Origin: Escherichia marmotae
GTDB taxonomy: Bacteria; Pseudomonadota; Gammaproteobacteria; Enterobacterales; Enterobacteriaceae
Direction: 5' to 3'
Assembly: GCF_002900365.1 (NCBI RefSeq)
Contig: NZ_CP025979.1
Coordinates: 310,001-374,000, forward strand
DNA: 64,000 nt
The position numbers were made by a program, and so were the translations under genes. Below, in pieces: positions 25,879 through 35,113 of this stretch. A model generated the notes under the pieces. That model saw only the letters and a list, made by a program, of their open reading frames with translations, was not told the DNA's origin and searched no databases. Each line of letters begins with the position of its first letter. The first letter of the stretch is position 1.

Positions 25879-27732
25879 ATGAGACGATTTCTGACGACGC
25901 TGATGATACTCCTGGTCGTGCTGGTGGCCGGGTTATCTGCGTTAGTGTTGCTGGTGAATCCGAATGATTTCCGCGACTATATGGTCAAGCAAGTTGCTGC
26001 ACGTAGCGGTTATCAATTGCAGCTCGACGGGCCACTGCGTTGGCACGTCTGGCCGCAGCTTAGTATCCTCTCCGGGCGAATGTCTCTCACCGCCCAGGGC
26101 GCGAGCCAGCCACTGGTTCGCGCCGACAACATGCGTCTGGACGTGGCGCTTTTACCACTACTGAGTCATCAACTGAGCGTTAAGCAGGTGATGCTAAAAG
26201 GGGCAGTGATCCAACTGACGCCGCAGACGGAAGCGGTGCGCAGTGAAGACGCTCCGGTTGCACCGCGCGACAATACCTTGCCGGATCTGTCAGACGATCG
26301 CGGATGGTCGTTTGATATATCCAGTCTTAAGGTGGCGGACAGCGTTCTGGTGTTCCAGCATGAAGATGACGAGCAGGTGACAATCCGCAATATCCGCCTG
26401 CAAATGGAACAAGATCCCCAACATCGTGGCTCATTTGAGTTCTCCGGGCGGGTTAATCGCGATCAGCGCGATCTCACGATATCCCTTAACGGTACGGTAG
26501 ATGCTTCTGATTATCCGCATGATTTAACGGCGGCTATTGAACAAATTAACTGGCAGTTGCAGGGTGCAGATTTACCAAAACAAGGTATTCAGGGGCAGGG
26601 GAGTTTCCAGGCCCAGTGGCAGGAGTCACATAAACGCCTTTCATTTAACCAAATTAGTTTGACCGCCAATGATAGTACGCTGAGCGGGCAAGCACAGGTC
26701 ACGCTGACAGAGAAACCGGAATGGCAGCTGAGACTGCAATTCCCGCAACTGAATCTTGACAACCTCATCCCGCTTAATGAAACAGCGAACGGTGAAAACG
26801 GTGCCGCGCAGCAGGGGCAGAGCCAATCAATGTTGCCGCGCCCGGTTATTTCTTCGCGTATTGATGAACCGGCCTATCAGGGACTGCAAGGCTTTACGGC
26901 TGATATTTTGTTGCAGGCCAGTAACGTGCGCTGGCGCGGAATGAATTTTACAGATGTTGCCACGCAAATGACCAACAAGTCGGGTTTGCTGGAAATTACT
27001 CAACTGCAGGGCAAGCTTAACGGTGGACAGGTTTCACTGCCGGGCACGCTGGACGCGACATCAATAAATACGCGGATAAACTTCCAGCCACGGCTGGAAA
27101 ACGTTGAGATTGGCACCATTCTGAAGGCGTTTAACTATCCGATTTCGTTGACCGGAAAGATGTCACTGGCTGGTGATTTCTCCGGTGCTGACATAGATGC
27201 AGACGCATTCCGCCACAACTGGCAGGGGACGGCGCATGTCGAAATGGCCGATACGCGCATGGAAGGGATGAACTTCCAGCAGATGATTCAGCAAGCGGTA
27301 GAACGTAATGGTGGTGATGTGAAGGCCGCTGAAAACTTCGATAACGTGACGCGTCTTGACCGCTTTACCACCGATTTGACATTGAAGGATGGCGTCGTGA
27401 CGTTAAACGACATGCAAGGTCAATCGCCTGTGCTGGCGTTGACAGGGGAAGGCATGTTGAATCTGGCAGATCAAACCTGCGACACCCAGTTTGATATTCG
27501 GGTCGTGGGTGGCTGGAACGGGGAAAGTAAACTGATTGATTTCCTGAAAGAAACGCCAGTACCGCTGCGGGTTTATGGCAACTGGCAGCAACTCAATTAC
27601 AGTCTGCAAGTGGATCAGTTACTGCGCAAACATCTACAGGACGAAGCGAAACGTCGCCTGAATGACTGGGCCGAGCGGAATAAAGATTCCCGCAATGGCA
27701 AAGATGTGAAGAAGTTGCTGGAGAAGATGTAG
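25879..27732 (+). CDS. asmA: AsmA, inner-membrane-anchored AsmA-family protein
   Basis: 617 residues with an N-terminal membrane anchor (about 5-28, RRFLTTLMILLVVLVAGLSALVLLV written in part) followed by a large periplasmic beta-rich domain typical of AsmA-like proteins. The family is now thought to form bridge-like channels moving phospholipids between membranes; AsmA itself was found through effects on outer-membrane protein assembly. The frame is intact. A REP element follows shortly after the stop. Confidence 0.95.
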   Translation: MRRFLTTLMILLVVLVAGLSALVLLVNPNDFRDYMVKQVAARSGYQLQLDGPLRWHVWPQLSILSGRMSLTAQGASQPLVRADNMRLDVALLPLLSHQLSVKQVMLKGAVIQLTPQTEAVRSEDAPVAPRDNTLPDLSDDRGWSFDISSLKVADSVLVFQHEDDEQVTIRNIRLQMEQDPQHRGSFEFSGRVNRDQRDLTISLNGTVDASDYPHDLTAAIEQINWQLQGADLPKQGIQGQGSFQAQWQESHKRLSFNQISLTANDSTLSGQAQVTLTEKPEWQLRLQFPQLNLDNLIPLNETANGENGAAQQGQSQSMLPRPVISSRIDEPAYQGLQGFTADILLQASNVRWRGMNFTDVATQMTNKSGLLEITQLQGKLNGGQVSLPGTLDATSINTRINFQPRLENVEIGTILKAFNYPISLTGKMSLAGDFSGADIDADAFRHNWQGTAHVEMADTRMEGMNFQQMIQQAVERNGGDVKAAENFDNVTRLDRFTTDLTLKDGVVTLNDMQGQSPVLALTGEGMLNLADQTCDTQFDIRVVGGWNGESKLIDFLKETPVPLRVYGNWQQLNYSLQVDQLLRKHLQDEAKRRLNDWAERNKDSRNGKDVKKLLEKM

Positions 27733-27752
27733 GTTACCAGGTGACCTGTCCT

Positions 27753-27790
27753 GTAGGCCTGATAAGACGCGTAAAGCGTCGCATCAGGCG
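27753..27790. repeat. REP (repetitive extragenic palindrome) after asmA
   Basis: The sequence gtaggcctgataagacgcgt ... gcgtcgcatcaggcg is a typical REP hairpin. It lies 20 bases after the asmA stop and may protect the 3' end of the transcript. Confidence 0.85.
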
Positions 27791-27792
27791 TT

Positions 27793-28183
27793 CGCGGCGG
27801 CACCATTATATTCTGAATATGTAAGATCGAAGGCTGTTCCGTTCACTTGATGTTCCTCGCTACTATGGAACGCTCAAGCCGGTGAACGTGCCAGGGTGGC
27901 TCAATCGCCACCATCCTGGCAACCCGGGCTCCCGGCGGTAAATCGCCGCTGGCGCGGTTCCCTCATCTTATTCCTTTCGGCTATCGGGTACGGGCGCGAG
28001 GTAACATCCCTGTAAAACGCGCCCTCAGCCCACATCCATGTGGGCTGCCCCGGCCTACAGGAAACGATTCGGCGATTTACAGCCGGACCCACCCCCCCGC
28101 TGTAATGTCCATGTACCACAGACAACGCTTCATTGCTGAAGTTATAAGGCGTTACGCAGCATCGGGTAAAATGACCGATACCA
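27793..28183. other. Hairpin-rich intergenic stretch between asmA and yegH, unassigned
   Basis: No convincing gene. At least five consecutive inverted repeats lie between 27841 and 28045: GTTCAC...GTGAAC with inner CTTGA/TCAAG and GTTCC/GGAAC (27841-27887); CCAGGGTGGC/GCCACCATCCTGG (27889-27919); CGGCG/CGCCG (about 27933-27948); GGGCGCG/CGCGCCC (27992-28024); GCCCACAT/ATGTGGGC (28028-28045). A C-run (CCACCCCCCC) follows at about 28088. The sequence is GC-richer than normal spacer and follows the yegH stop. It could be a dispersed repeat or a structured RNA; I cannot name it. Confidence 0.6.
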
Positions 28184-29767
28184 TCACACCTCGTACTCCA
28201 TCTCGCCATCCTTACGCAGCGGTATAATCTGCACCTTCTGCACGCGATGGCTTTCCACCTGCAACGTTTTAAGCAAATAATCCCCTACCTGAACTTCTTC
28301 GCCAGGTTTTGGAATACGCTGCAAATATTCCATCAACAGCCCAGCAATGGTGTGATATTCACGTTTTTCATCCAGCGGCAGCGGCACATATTGCACCAGA
28401 TCCTCCAGCGGCATATGACCATTCGCCGTCCAGGAACCGTCGGCATTCTTCTGAATATCATGGCGGGCGTCGATCTCTTCCACTTCGTTCGGTAAGTTAC
28501 CGGCAATGGTTTCAGTGACGTCACTTAATGTCACAATCCCTTCCACTGAACCAAACTCATCCACCACAAAAGCAAAGTGTGTGCGGGCATTACGGAACTG
28601 CTCCAGGGCAGGTAACAACGGCAAGGTTTCCGGGAACACCAGCGGCTGGCGAATCAACACCCGCAGGTTGAGCGGTTCGCCGCGCAGAGACTGTTGTAGC
28701 AGGTCGATAACGTGAACAACACCGAGCAAATCTTCTGCGTCATCGCCATCAGTAACCACCAGCCGCGTATGCTGATTTCGCTCCAGTAACTGGCGGATCT
28801 CGTCTTCCGGCGCGTTGAGATCGATATGCTCAATATCGTGGCGCGACGTCATAATGCTGCTGACGGTACGCTGGTTAAGATTAAGTACCCGCTCAATCAT
28901 CCGCCGTTCCTGCGGATTAAAGATCTGCTGGTTACCATGATCCACCAGCATGGACGTGGTTTCGGCGTCCAGTTCCGCATCCTCTTTTTGCCCGCTAAGC
29001 AGGCGCATTACCGCTTCGGTAGTCCGCTGGCGTAGCGTCTGGTTAGCGGAAAGAAAACGTCGCCGGTTAAAGATAGCCAACTGATTGAGTGCCTCGATCA
29101 TCACCGAGAAACCAATGGCAGCGTACAGGTAGCCTTTCGGAATGACGAAGCCGAAACCTTCTGCCACCAGGCTAAAGCCAATCATCAACAGGAAGCTTAA
29201 GCAGAGAATAACGATGGTCGGGTGACTGTTAACAAATTGCGTTAACGGCTTGCTGGCCATCAACATCAGGCTGATAGCGATAACCACGGCGGCCATCATG
29301 ACCAGTAAATGGTCGACCATCCCGACGGCGGTAATCACTGAGTCGAGTGAGAAGATGGCGTCCAGTACCACAATTTGCGTCACCACGCCCCAGAACTTCG
29401 CACCTTTGCGTTGTGTGGGATTATTGCTGTCTTTCCCTTCCAGCCGTTCGTTCAGCTCCATCGTGGCTTTGAACAACAGGAAGAAACCACCAAACAGCAT
29501 GATTAAGTCGCGGGCGCTAAAGGTAAACGAGCGGAAGCTGAACAGCGGTTGAGTCAGGGTGACCAGCCAGGAGATTGACGCCAGCAGTAACAGGCGCATT
29601 AACATCGCCAGCAGCAGCCCGGTAACCCGTGCGCGGTCGCGCTGCTTCGGCGGTAGTTTTTCGGCGAGGATGGCAATAAAGACCAGGTTATCAATGCCGA
29701 GGACCAGTTCGATCACAATCAGCGTGATTAACCCGGCCCAGATAGACGGATCGGCAATCCATTCCAT
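28184..29767 (-). CDS. yegH: YegH, TerC-like membrane protein with CBS and CorC domains
   Basis: 527 residues from ATG 29767 (MEWIADPSIWAGLITLIVIE); the frame is open 22 codons further upstream but this is the family start. N-terminal TerC/YoaE-type domain with about seven TM segments and conserved acidic GIDNLVF and LDAIFSLDSV motifs. Then two CBS domains (about 305-425) and a C-terminal CorC/HlyC transporter-associated domain. Possibly involved in metal or membrane homeostasis; its function is not known to me. Divergent from wza. Confidence 0.93.
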   Translation of the reverse strand: MEWIADPSIWAGLITLIVIELVLGIDNLVFIAILAEKLPPKQRDRARVTGLLLAMLMRLLLLASISWLVTLTQPLFSFRSFTFSARDLIMLFGGFFLLFKATMELNERLEGKDSNNPTQRKGAKFWGVVTQIVVLDAIFSLDSVITAVGMVDHLLVMMAAVVIAISLMLMASKPLTQFVNSHPTIVILCLSFLLMIGFSLVAEGFGFVIPKGYLYAAIGFSVMIEALNQLAIFNRRRFLSANQTLRQRTTEAVMRLLSGQKEDAELDAETTSMLVDHGNQQIFNPQERRMIERVLNLNQRTVSSIMTSRHDIEHIDLNAPEDEIRQLLERNQHTRLVVTDGDDAEDLLGVVHVIDLLQQSLRGEPLNLRVLIRQPLVFPETLPLLPALEQFRNARTHFAFVVDEFGSVEGIVTLSDVTETIAGNLPNEVEEIDARHDIQKNADGSWTANGHMPLEDLVQYVPLPLDEKREYHTIAGLLMEYLQRIPKPGEEVQVGDYLLKTLQVESHRVQKVQIIPLRKDGEMEYEV

Positions 29768-29973
29768 AGTAAGTACAAAACCTATTCGTTGTATGACAAA
29801 TGTCACAATTCGATCATGGATAAATCGGGGCAAAAATGCAATGTTGCAGCACTATTTATCTCATATTATTTGAGGACAATAACCTCACATTATCCCTGAA
29901 TTAAAAGTGGTAATAATAAAACATTATTTAAGAAATATCGCATGTGGAGACGCAATATTAAATATTGTCAACC

Positions 29974-29987
29974 TAAAGAAACTCCTA
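29974..29987 (+). promoter_or_regulatory. RcsAB box-like site for wza
   Basis: TAAAGAAACTCCTA, close to the RcsAB consensus TaAGaatatTCctA. It lies about 440 bases upstream of wza, where the Rcs-dependent colanic acid promoter of E. coli is known to lie. RcsA-RcsB binding here switches on capsule synthesis under envelope stress. Confidence 0.75.
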
Positions 29988-30208
29988 AAAACCATATTGA
30001 ATGACACTTAATATAATTCTTAAAAATAGCCAATTGCCGAATTGTTACCTTGCCTGCTATTCCGTTAGCTGTAACACTTCCTCCTGCATTATTGGAGAGC
30101 CAATATTCAATTACCATAATGTCACCTTATATTCGGAAGTTAATTTCCGCAATAACCCTTTCTCATCAACGACTGTATGTTGAGAGGGTTTTAAAAATTA
30201 AGCTAAAT

Positions 30209-30247
30209 CAGTGTATTGGTAGCTAAAAAGCCAGGGGCGGTAGCGTG
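30209..30247 (+). promoter_or_regulatory. JUMPstart with ops element upstream of wza
   Basis: A 39-base JUMPstart ending in GGCGGTAGCGT (ops, 30236-30246). In transcribed non-template DNA, ops recruits RfaH and NusG-like antitermination to long polysaccharide operons. A second copy lies before the O-antigen cluster. Confidence 0.92.
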
Positions 30248-30425
30248 TCTGGATGCCTGAAAGACCAGTCTGAATTATTCTGTCAATAGCCTGCGGATGA
30301 AATCAATTTTTTTAGGACTGATGCCAGTTAAATTTTTATTCAATTAACTGCAAGGTAAATGTGCATGGCGACATTGCTATTAATAGTGCACAGGATAATT
30401 ACTCTGCCAAAGTGATAAATAAACA

Positions 30426-31565
30426 ATGATGAAATCCAAAATGAAATTGATGCCATTATTGGTGTCAGTAACCTTGATAAGCGGTTGCACAGTACTTCCG
30501 GGCAGCAATATGTCGACGATGGGCAAAGACGTCATCAAACAGCAGGACGCTGATTTCGATCTCGACAAAATGGTGAATGTTTATCCGTTGACCCCGCGCC
30601 TGATTGATCAATTACGTCCACGACCCAACGTAGCGCGCCCCAATATGACGCTGGAAAGTGAGATCGCGAATTACCAGTATCGCGTCGGGCCGGGCGACGT
30701 TCTGAATGTCACCGTCTGGGATCACCCGGAACTCACCACGCCAGCCGGTCAGTACCGCAGCTCCAGCGACACCGGCAACTGGGTACAGCCTGACGGCACT
30801 ATGTTTTACCCGTATATCGGCAAGGTTCACGTAGTCGGGAAAACGCTCGCTGAAATCCGCAGTGATATTACCGGGCGCTTAGCGACGTACATCGCTGACC
30901 CGCAGGTGGACGTTAATATCGCCGCCTTCCGCTCACAAAAGGCCTATATCTCCGGACAGGTGAATAAATCCGGTCAACAGGCGATCACCAACGTACCACT
31001 GACCATTCTCGACGCCATCAACGCCGCAGGTGGCCTGACCGACACCGCTGACTGGCGCAACGTGGTGTTAACACACAATGGTCGTGAAGAACGCATTTCT
31101 TTGCAGGCGCTGATGCAAAACGGCGACCTCAATCAGAATCGACTGCTTTACCCCGGCGATATTCTCTACGTGCCGCGTAATGATGATCTGAAAGTGTTTG
31201 TGATGGGTGAAGTGAAGAAACAGAGCACCCTGAAAATGGACTTTAGCGGCATGACCCTGACCGAAGCCCTGGGCAATGCTGAAGGCATCGACATGACCAC
31301 CTCCAACGCCAGCGGCATCTTTGTCATTCGTCCGCTGAAAGGCGAGGGCGGGCGTAACGGCAAGATTGCCAATATCTACCAGCTGGATATGTCCGATGCC
31401 ACGTCGCTGGTGATGGCGACAGAATTCCGCCTGCAACCTTATGACGTGGTGTATGTCACCACCGCCCCGGTTTCCCGCTGGAACCGTCTGATCAATCAGT
31501 TGCTGCCAACTATTAGCGGTGTCCGTTACATGACGGATACAGCCAGCGACATTCATAACTGGTAA
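30426..31565 (+). CDS. wza: Wza, outer-membrane capsule export lipoprotein
   Basis: 379 residues. Lipoprotein signal peptide with lipobox LISGC, lipidated Cys21. Polysaccharide export (PES) domain at about 80-165, SLBB-type repeats, and the C-terminal amphipathic helix that forms the outer-membrane barrel (VSRWNRLINQLLPTISGVRYMTD). Octameric Wza exports colanic acid through the outer membrane with Wzc. First gene of the cluster; wzb starts 5 bases after its stop. Confidence 0.97.
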   Translation: MMKSKMKLMPLLVSVTLISGCTVLPGSNMSTMGKDVIKQQDADFDLDKMVNVYPLTPRLIDQLRPRPNVARPNMTLESEIANYQYRVGPGDVLNVTVWDHPELTTPAGQYRSSSDTGNWVQPDGTMFYPYIGKVHVVGKTLAEIRSDITGRLATYIADPQVDVNIAAFRSQKAYISGQVNKSGQQAITNVPLTILDAINAAGGLTDTADWRNVVLTHNGREERISLQALMQNGDLNQNRLLYPGDILYVPRNDDLKVFVMGEVKKQSTLKMDFSGMTLTEALGNAEGIDMTTSNASGIFVIRPLKGEGGRNGKIANIYQLDMSDATSLVMATEFRLQPYDVVYVTTAPVSRWNRLINQLLPTISGVRYMTDTASDIHNW

Positions 31566-31570
31566 TCGTC

Positions 31571-32014
31571 ATGTTTAACAACATCTTAGTTGTCTGTGTC
31601 GGCAATATTTGCCGTTCCCCGACGGCGGAACGCTTACTGCAACGTTATCACCCGGAACTGAAAGTGGAGTCCGCTGGACTCGGCGCGCTGGTCGGTAAGA
31701 GCGCTGATCCTACCGCTATCAGCGTCGCCGCAGAACATCAACTGTCTCTGGAAGGTCACTGTGCCCGTCAAATCAGCCGCCGTCTGTGTCGCAACTACGA
31801 CCTGATTTTGACCATGGAAAAGCGCCATATCGAGCGCTTATGCGAGATGGCACCGGAGATGCGCGGCAAAGTGATGCTGTTTGGTCACTGGGATAACGAA
31901 TGTGAAATCCCCGATCCGTATCGCAAAAGCCGGGAAACGTTTGCAGCGGTGTACACATTACTTGAACGGTCTGCCCGCCAGTGGGCGCAGGCATTGAACG
32001 CAGAGCAGGTATAA
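31571..32014 (+). CDS. wzb: Wzb, low-molecular-weight protein tyrosine phosphatase
   Basis: 147 residues with the LMW-PTP active site VCVGNICRSPTAE (Cys9, Arg15) and the late catalytic Asp in EIPDPYRKS. It dephosphorylates the tyrosine cluster of Wzc; the phosphorylation cycle is needed for colanic acid polymerisation. wzc starts 2 bases after the stop. Confidence 0.97.
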   Translation: MFNNILVVCVGNICRSPTAERLLQRYHPELKVESAGLGALVGKSADPTAISVAAEHQLSLEGHCARQISRRLCRNYDLILTMEKRHIERLCEMAPEMRGKVMLFGHWDNECEIPDPYRKSRETFAAVYTLLERSARQWAQALNAEQV

Positions 32015-32016
32015 GA

Positions 32017-34179
32017 ATGACAGAAAAAGTAAAACAACATGCCGCTCCGGTAACGGGCAGTGATGAAATCGATATTGGTCGCCTGGTCGGCACCGTCATT
32101 GAAGCGCGCTGGTGGGTGATTGGCATCACCGCTGTATTTGCCCTCTGTGCCGTGGTTTACACCTTCTTCGCCACGCCGATTTATAGTGCCGACGCACTGG
32201 TACAAATCGAGCAAAGCAGCGGCAATTCGTTAGTGCAGGACATTGGTTCGGCATTAGCCAACAAACCGCCTGCATCGGACGCCGAGATCCAGTTGATTCG
32301 TTCGCGTCTGGTGCTTGGTAAAACGGTGGACGATCTCGACCTCGATATTGCGGTGAGCAAAAACACGTTCCCGATTTTCGGTGCGGGCTGGGATCGCCTG
32401 ATGGGGCGTCAGAACGAGACGGTGAAAGTGACCACCTTTAACCGCCCGAAAGAGATGGCGGATCAGGTGTTTTCGCTTAATGTGCTGGACAACAAAAACT
32501 ACACCCTGAGCAGCGATGGCGGCTTTAGCGCCCGTGGGCAAGCGGGCCAGATACTGAAAAAAGAAGGCGTCACGCTGATGGTTGAAGTCATTCACGCCCG
32601 CCCGGGCAGTGAGTTTACCGTCACCAAATACTCCACGCTGGGGATGATCAATCAACTGCAAAACAGCCTGACGGTAACGGAGAACGGCAAAGACGCAGGC
32701 GTACTGAGCCTGACTTATACCGGTGAAGATCGCGAACAGATCCGCGACATTCTTAACAGCATCGCCCGTAACTATCAGGAACAAAATATTGAGCGCAAAT
32801 CGGCGGAAGCGTCGAAAAGTCTCGCTTTCCTCGCGCAACAGTTACCGGAAGTACGTAGCCGCCTCGATGTTGCCGAAAACAAACTGAATGCCTTCCGTCA
32901 GGATAAAGATTCTGTTGATCTGCCGCTGGAAGCGAAAGCGGTGCTCGATTCGATGGTGAACATCGACGCGCAGTTGAACGAACTGACCTTTAAAGAGGCG
33001 GAAATCTCCAAGCTGTACACCAAAGTTCACCCGGCGTACCGCACGCTGCTGGAGAAACGTCAGGCGCTGGAAGAAGAGAAAGCCAAACTTAACGGTCGCG
33101 TAACGGCGATGCCGAAAACCCAGCAGGAGATTGTGCGCCTGACCCGCGATGTCGAGTCTGGTCAGCAGGTCTATATGCAACTGCTGAATAAAGAGCAGGA
33201 GCTGAAAATCACCGAAGCCAGCACCGTCGGCGATGTGCGCATTGTTGACCCGGCAATCACTCAGCCTGGTGTGCTAAAACCGAAGAAAGGGTTGATTATC
33301 CTCGGCGCAATTATCCTCGGCCTGATGCTCTCTATCGTGGGGGTGCTGCTGCGCTCGTTGTTTAATCGCGGCATCGAAAGCCCACAGGTGCTGGAAGAAC
33401 ACGGTATCAGCGTCTATGCCAGCATCCCGCTGTCGGAATGGCAGAAAGCGCGCGATAGCGTCAAAACCATCAAAGGGATTAAACGCTATAAACAAAGCCA
33501 GCTACTGGCGGTGGGGAATCCAACCGATCTGGCGATTGAAGCCATCCGCAGTCTGCGTACCAGTCTGCACTTCGCGATGATGCAGGCGCAGAACAATGTG
33601 TTGATGATGACCGGGGTTAGCCCGTCAATCGGTAAAACCTTTGTCTGCGCCAACCTGGCGGCGGTGATCAGCCAGACCAATAAACGCGTGTTGTTGATCG
33701 ACTGCGATATGCGCAAAGGCTACACCCACGAGCTGTTGGGCACCAATAACGTCAATGGCCTGTCGGAAATTCTGATTGGTCAGGGCGATATTACTACCGC
33801 AGCTAAACCGACCTCGATTGCCAAATTTGACCTGATCCCGCGCGGTCAGGTGCCGCCAAATCCTTCTGAACTGTTGATGAGCGAACGCTTTGCCGAACTG
33901 GTGAACTGGGCGAGTAAAAACTATGACCTGGTGTTGATTGATACGCCGCCGATTCTGGCAGTGACCGATGCGGCAATTGTTGGTCGTCATGTCGGAACCA
34001 CGTTAATGGTGGCGCGTTATGCGGTCAACACATTGAAAGAAGTGGAAACCAGTCTGAGCCGCTTTGAGCAAAACGGTATTCCGGTGAAAGGGGTGATTCT
34101 GAACTCCATCTTCCGCCGCGCCAGCGCGTATCAGGATTATGGCTATTACGAATACGAATATAAGTCGGACGCGAAATAA
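32017..34179 (+). CDS. wzc: Wzc, bacterial tyrosine autokinase and capsule co-polymerase
   Basis: 720 residues from ATG 32017 (MTEKVKQHAAPVTG). Two TM segments (about 32-52 and 425-445) flank a periplasmic Wzz-like domain with long helices. The cytoplasmic BY-kinase has Walker A GVSPSIGKTF (Lys about 540), Walker A' LLIDCDMRKG and Walker B LVLIDTPP. The C-terminal tyrosine cluster YQDYGYYEYEY is intact. Controls chain length and export of colanic acid with Wza. Confidence 0.97.
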   Translation: MTEKVKQHAAPVTGSDEIDIGRLVGTVIEARWWVIGITAVFALCAVVYTFFATPIYSADALVQIEQSSGNSLVQDIGSALANKPPASDAEIQLIRSRLVLGKTVDDLDLDIAVSKNTFPIFGAGWDRLMGRQNETVKVTTFNRPKEMADQVFSLNVLDNKNYTLSSDGGFSARGQAGQILKKEGVTLMVEVIHARPGSEFTVTKYSTLGMINQLQNSLTVTENGKDAGVLSLTYTGEDREQIRDILNSIARNYQEQNIERKSAEASKSLAFLAQQLPEVRSRLDVAENKLNAFRQDKDSVDLPLEAKAVLDSMVNIDAQLNELTFKEAEISKLYTKVHPAYRTLLEKRQALEEEKAKLNGRVTAMPKTQQEIVRLTRDVESGQQVYMQLLNKEQELKITEASTVGDVRIVDPAITQPGVLKPKKGLIILGAIILGLMLSIVGVLLRSLFNRGIESPQVLEEHGISVYASIPLSEWQKARDSVKTIKGIKRYKQSQLLAVGNPTDLAIEAIRSLRTSLHFAMMQAQNNVLMMTGVSPSIGKTFVCANLAAVISQTNKRVLLIDCDMRKGYTHELLGTNNVNGLSEILIGQGDITTAAKPTSIAKFDLIPRGQVPPNPSELLMSERFAELVNWASKNYDLVLIDTPPILAVTDAAIVGRHVGTTLMVARYAVNTLKEVETSLSRFEQNGIPVKGVILNSIFRRASAYQDYGYYEYEYKSDAK

Positions 34180-34203
34180 CGACGCCTGCATTCGCACCGC
34201 CCC

Positions 34204-34238
34204 GTAGGCCGGATAAGGCGCTCACGCCGCATCCGGCA
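34204..34238. repeat. REP element between wzc and wcaA
   Basis: The palindrome gtaggccggataaggcg ctc acgccgcatccggc is a classic REP unit in the 92-base gap between wzc and wcaA. It may separate mRNA stability of the export genes from the biosynthesis genes. Confidence 0.85.
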
Positions 34239-34271
34239 AGCAAACCAGCTCATAAGCCGGGAGAACAACCT

Positions 34272-35111
34272 ATGAAAGACAATCCGCTGATCTCAATCTA
34301 TATGCCGACCTGGAACCGCCAACAACTGGCGATTCGGGCGATAAAATCGGTCTTGCGCCAGGACTACAGCAACTGGGAGATGATCATCGTGGATGATTGC
34401 TCCACCTCCTGGGAACAACTGCAACAGTACGTCACCGCCCTCAACGATCCGCGTATTACCTACATTCACAACGACATTAACAGCGGGGCGTGCGCGGTAC
34501 GTAACCAGGCTATTATGCTGGCGCAAGGGGAATACATTACCGGGATCGATGACGATGACGAATGGACACCCAACCGTCTGAGCGTCTTCCTCGCCCATAA
34601 ACAGCAACTGGTCACTCACGCCTTTTTGTACGCTAACGACTACGTATGCCAGGGAGAAGTTTATTCCCAACCGGCAAGCTTACCACTGTATCCCAAATCG
34701 CCGTACTCACGCTGCCTGTTCTATAAACGCAATATCATTGGCAATCAGGTCTTTACCTGGGCATGGCGTTTCAAAGAGTGTTTGTTCGATACCGAACTGA
34801 AAGCGGCACAGGATTACGACATCTTCCTGCGGATGGTGGTGGAGTATGGCGAACCGTGGAAAGTGGAAGAGGCGACGCAGATCCTGCATATCAATCACGG
34901 TGAAATGCAGATCACCTCGTCACCGAAAAAATTCTCCGGATACTTCCACTTTTACCGCAAGCACAAAGACAAATTTGACCGCGCCAGCAAAAAATATCAG
35001 CTGTTTACCCTCTACCAGATCCGCAATAAACGCATGACCTGGCGCACGTTGCTGACGCTGCTGTCGGTGCGTAACGGCAAACGTCTGGCTGATGGTATTC
35101 GGGGGCGCTAA
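34272..35111 (+). CDS. wcaA: WcaA, colanic acid glycosyltransferase (GT2)
   Basis: 279 residues, GT-A fold of family 2: ISIYMPTWNRQQLAIRAI start, VDDCSTSWEQL nucleotide-binding Asp, and GIDDDDEWTPNRL metal-binding motif. RBS GGGAGAACAACCT upstream. It adds one sugar of the colanic acid repeat (fucose, galactose, glucose, glucuronate unit) on the inner face of the membrane; published work places it late in the repeat, but I cannot read the specificity from sequence. Confidence 0.95.
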   Translation: MKDNPLISIYMPTWNRQQLAIRAIKSVLRQDYSNWEMIIVDDCSTSWEQLQQYVTALNDPRITYIHNDINSGACAVRNQAIMLAQGEYITGIDDDDEWTPNRLSVFLAHKQQLVTHAFLYANDYVCQGEVYSQPASLPLYPKSPYSRCLFYKRNIIGNQVFTWAWRFKECLFDTELKAAQDYDIFLRMVVEYGEPWKVEEATQILHINHGEMQITSSPKKFSGYFHFYRKHKDKFDRASKKYQLFTLYQIRNKRMTWRTLLTLLSVRNGKRLADGIRGR

Positions 35112-35113
35112 AT

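Larger units (their letters stand above)
29768..30425 (+). promoter_or_regulatory. yegH-wza intergenic region: long wza leader
   Basis: 658 bases with no gene. It holds the yegH promoter at the left, an RcsAB-box-like site at 29974-29987, an AT-rich stretch and the JUMPstart/ops element at 30209-30247, ending about 180 bases before wza. A long untranslated leader with these elements is known upstream of the E. coli colanic acid operon. Confidence 0.85.
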
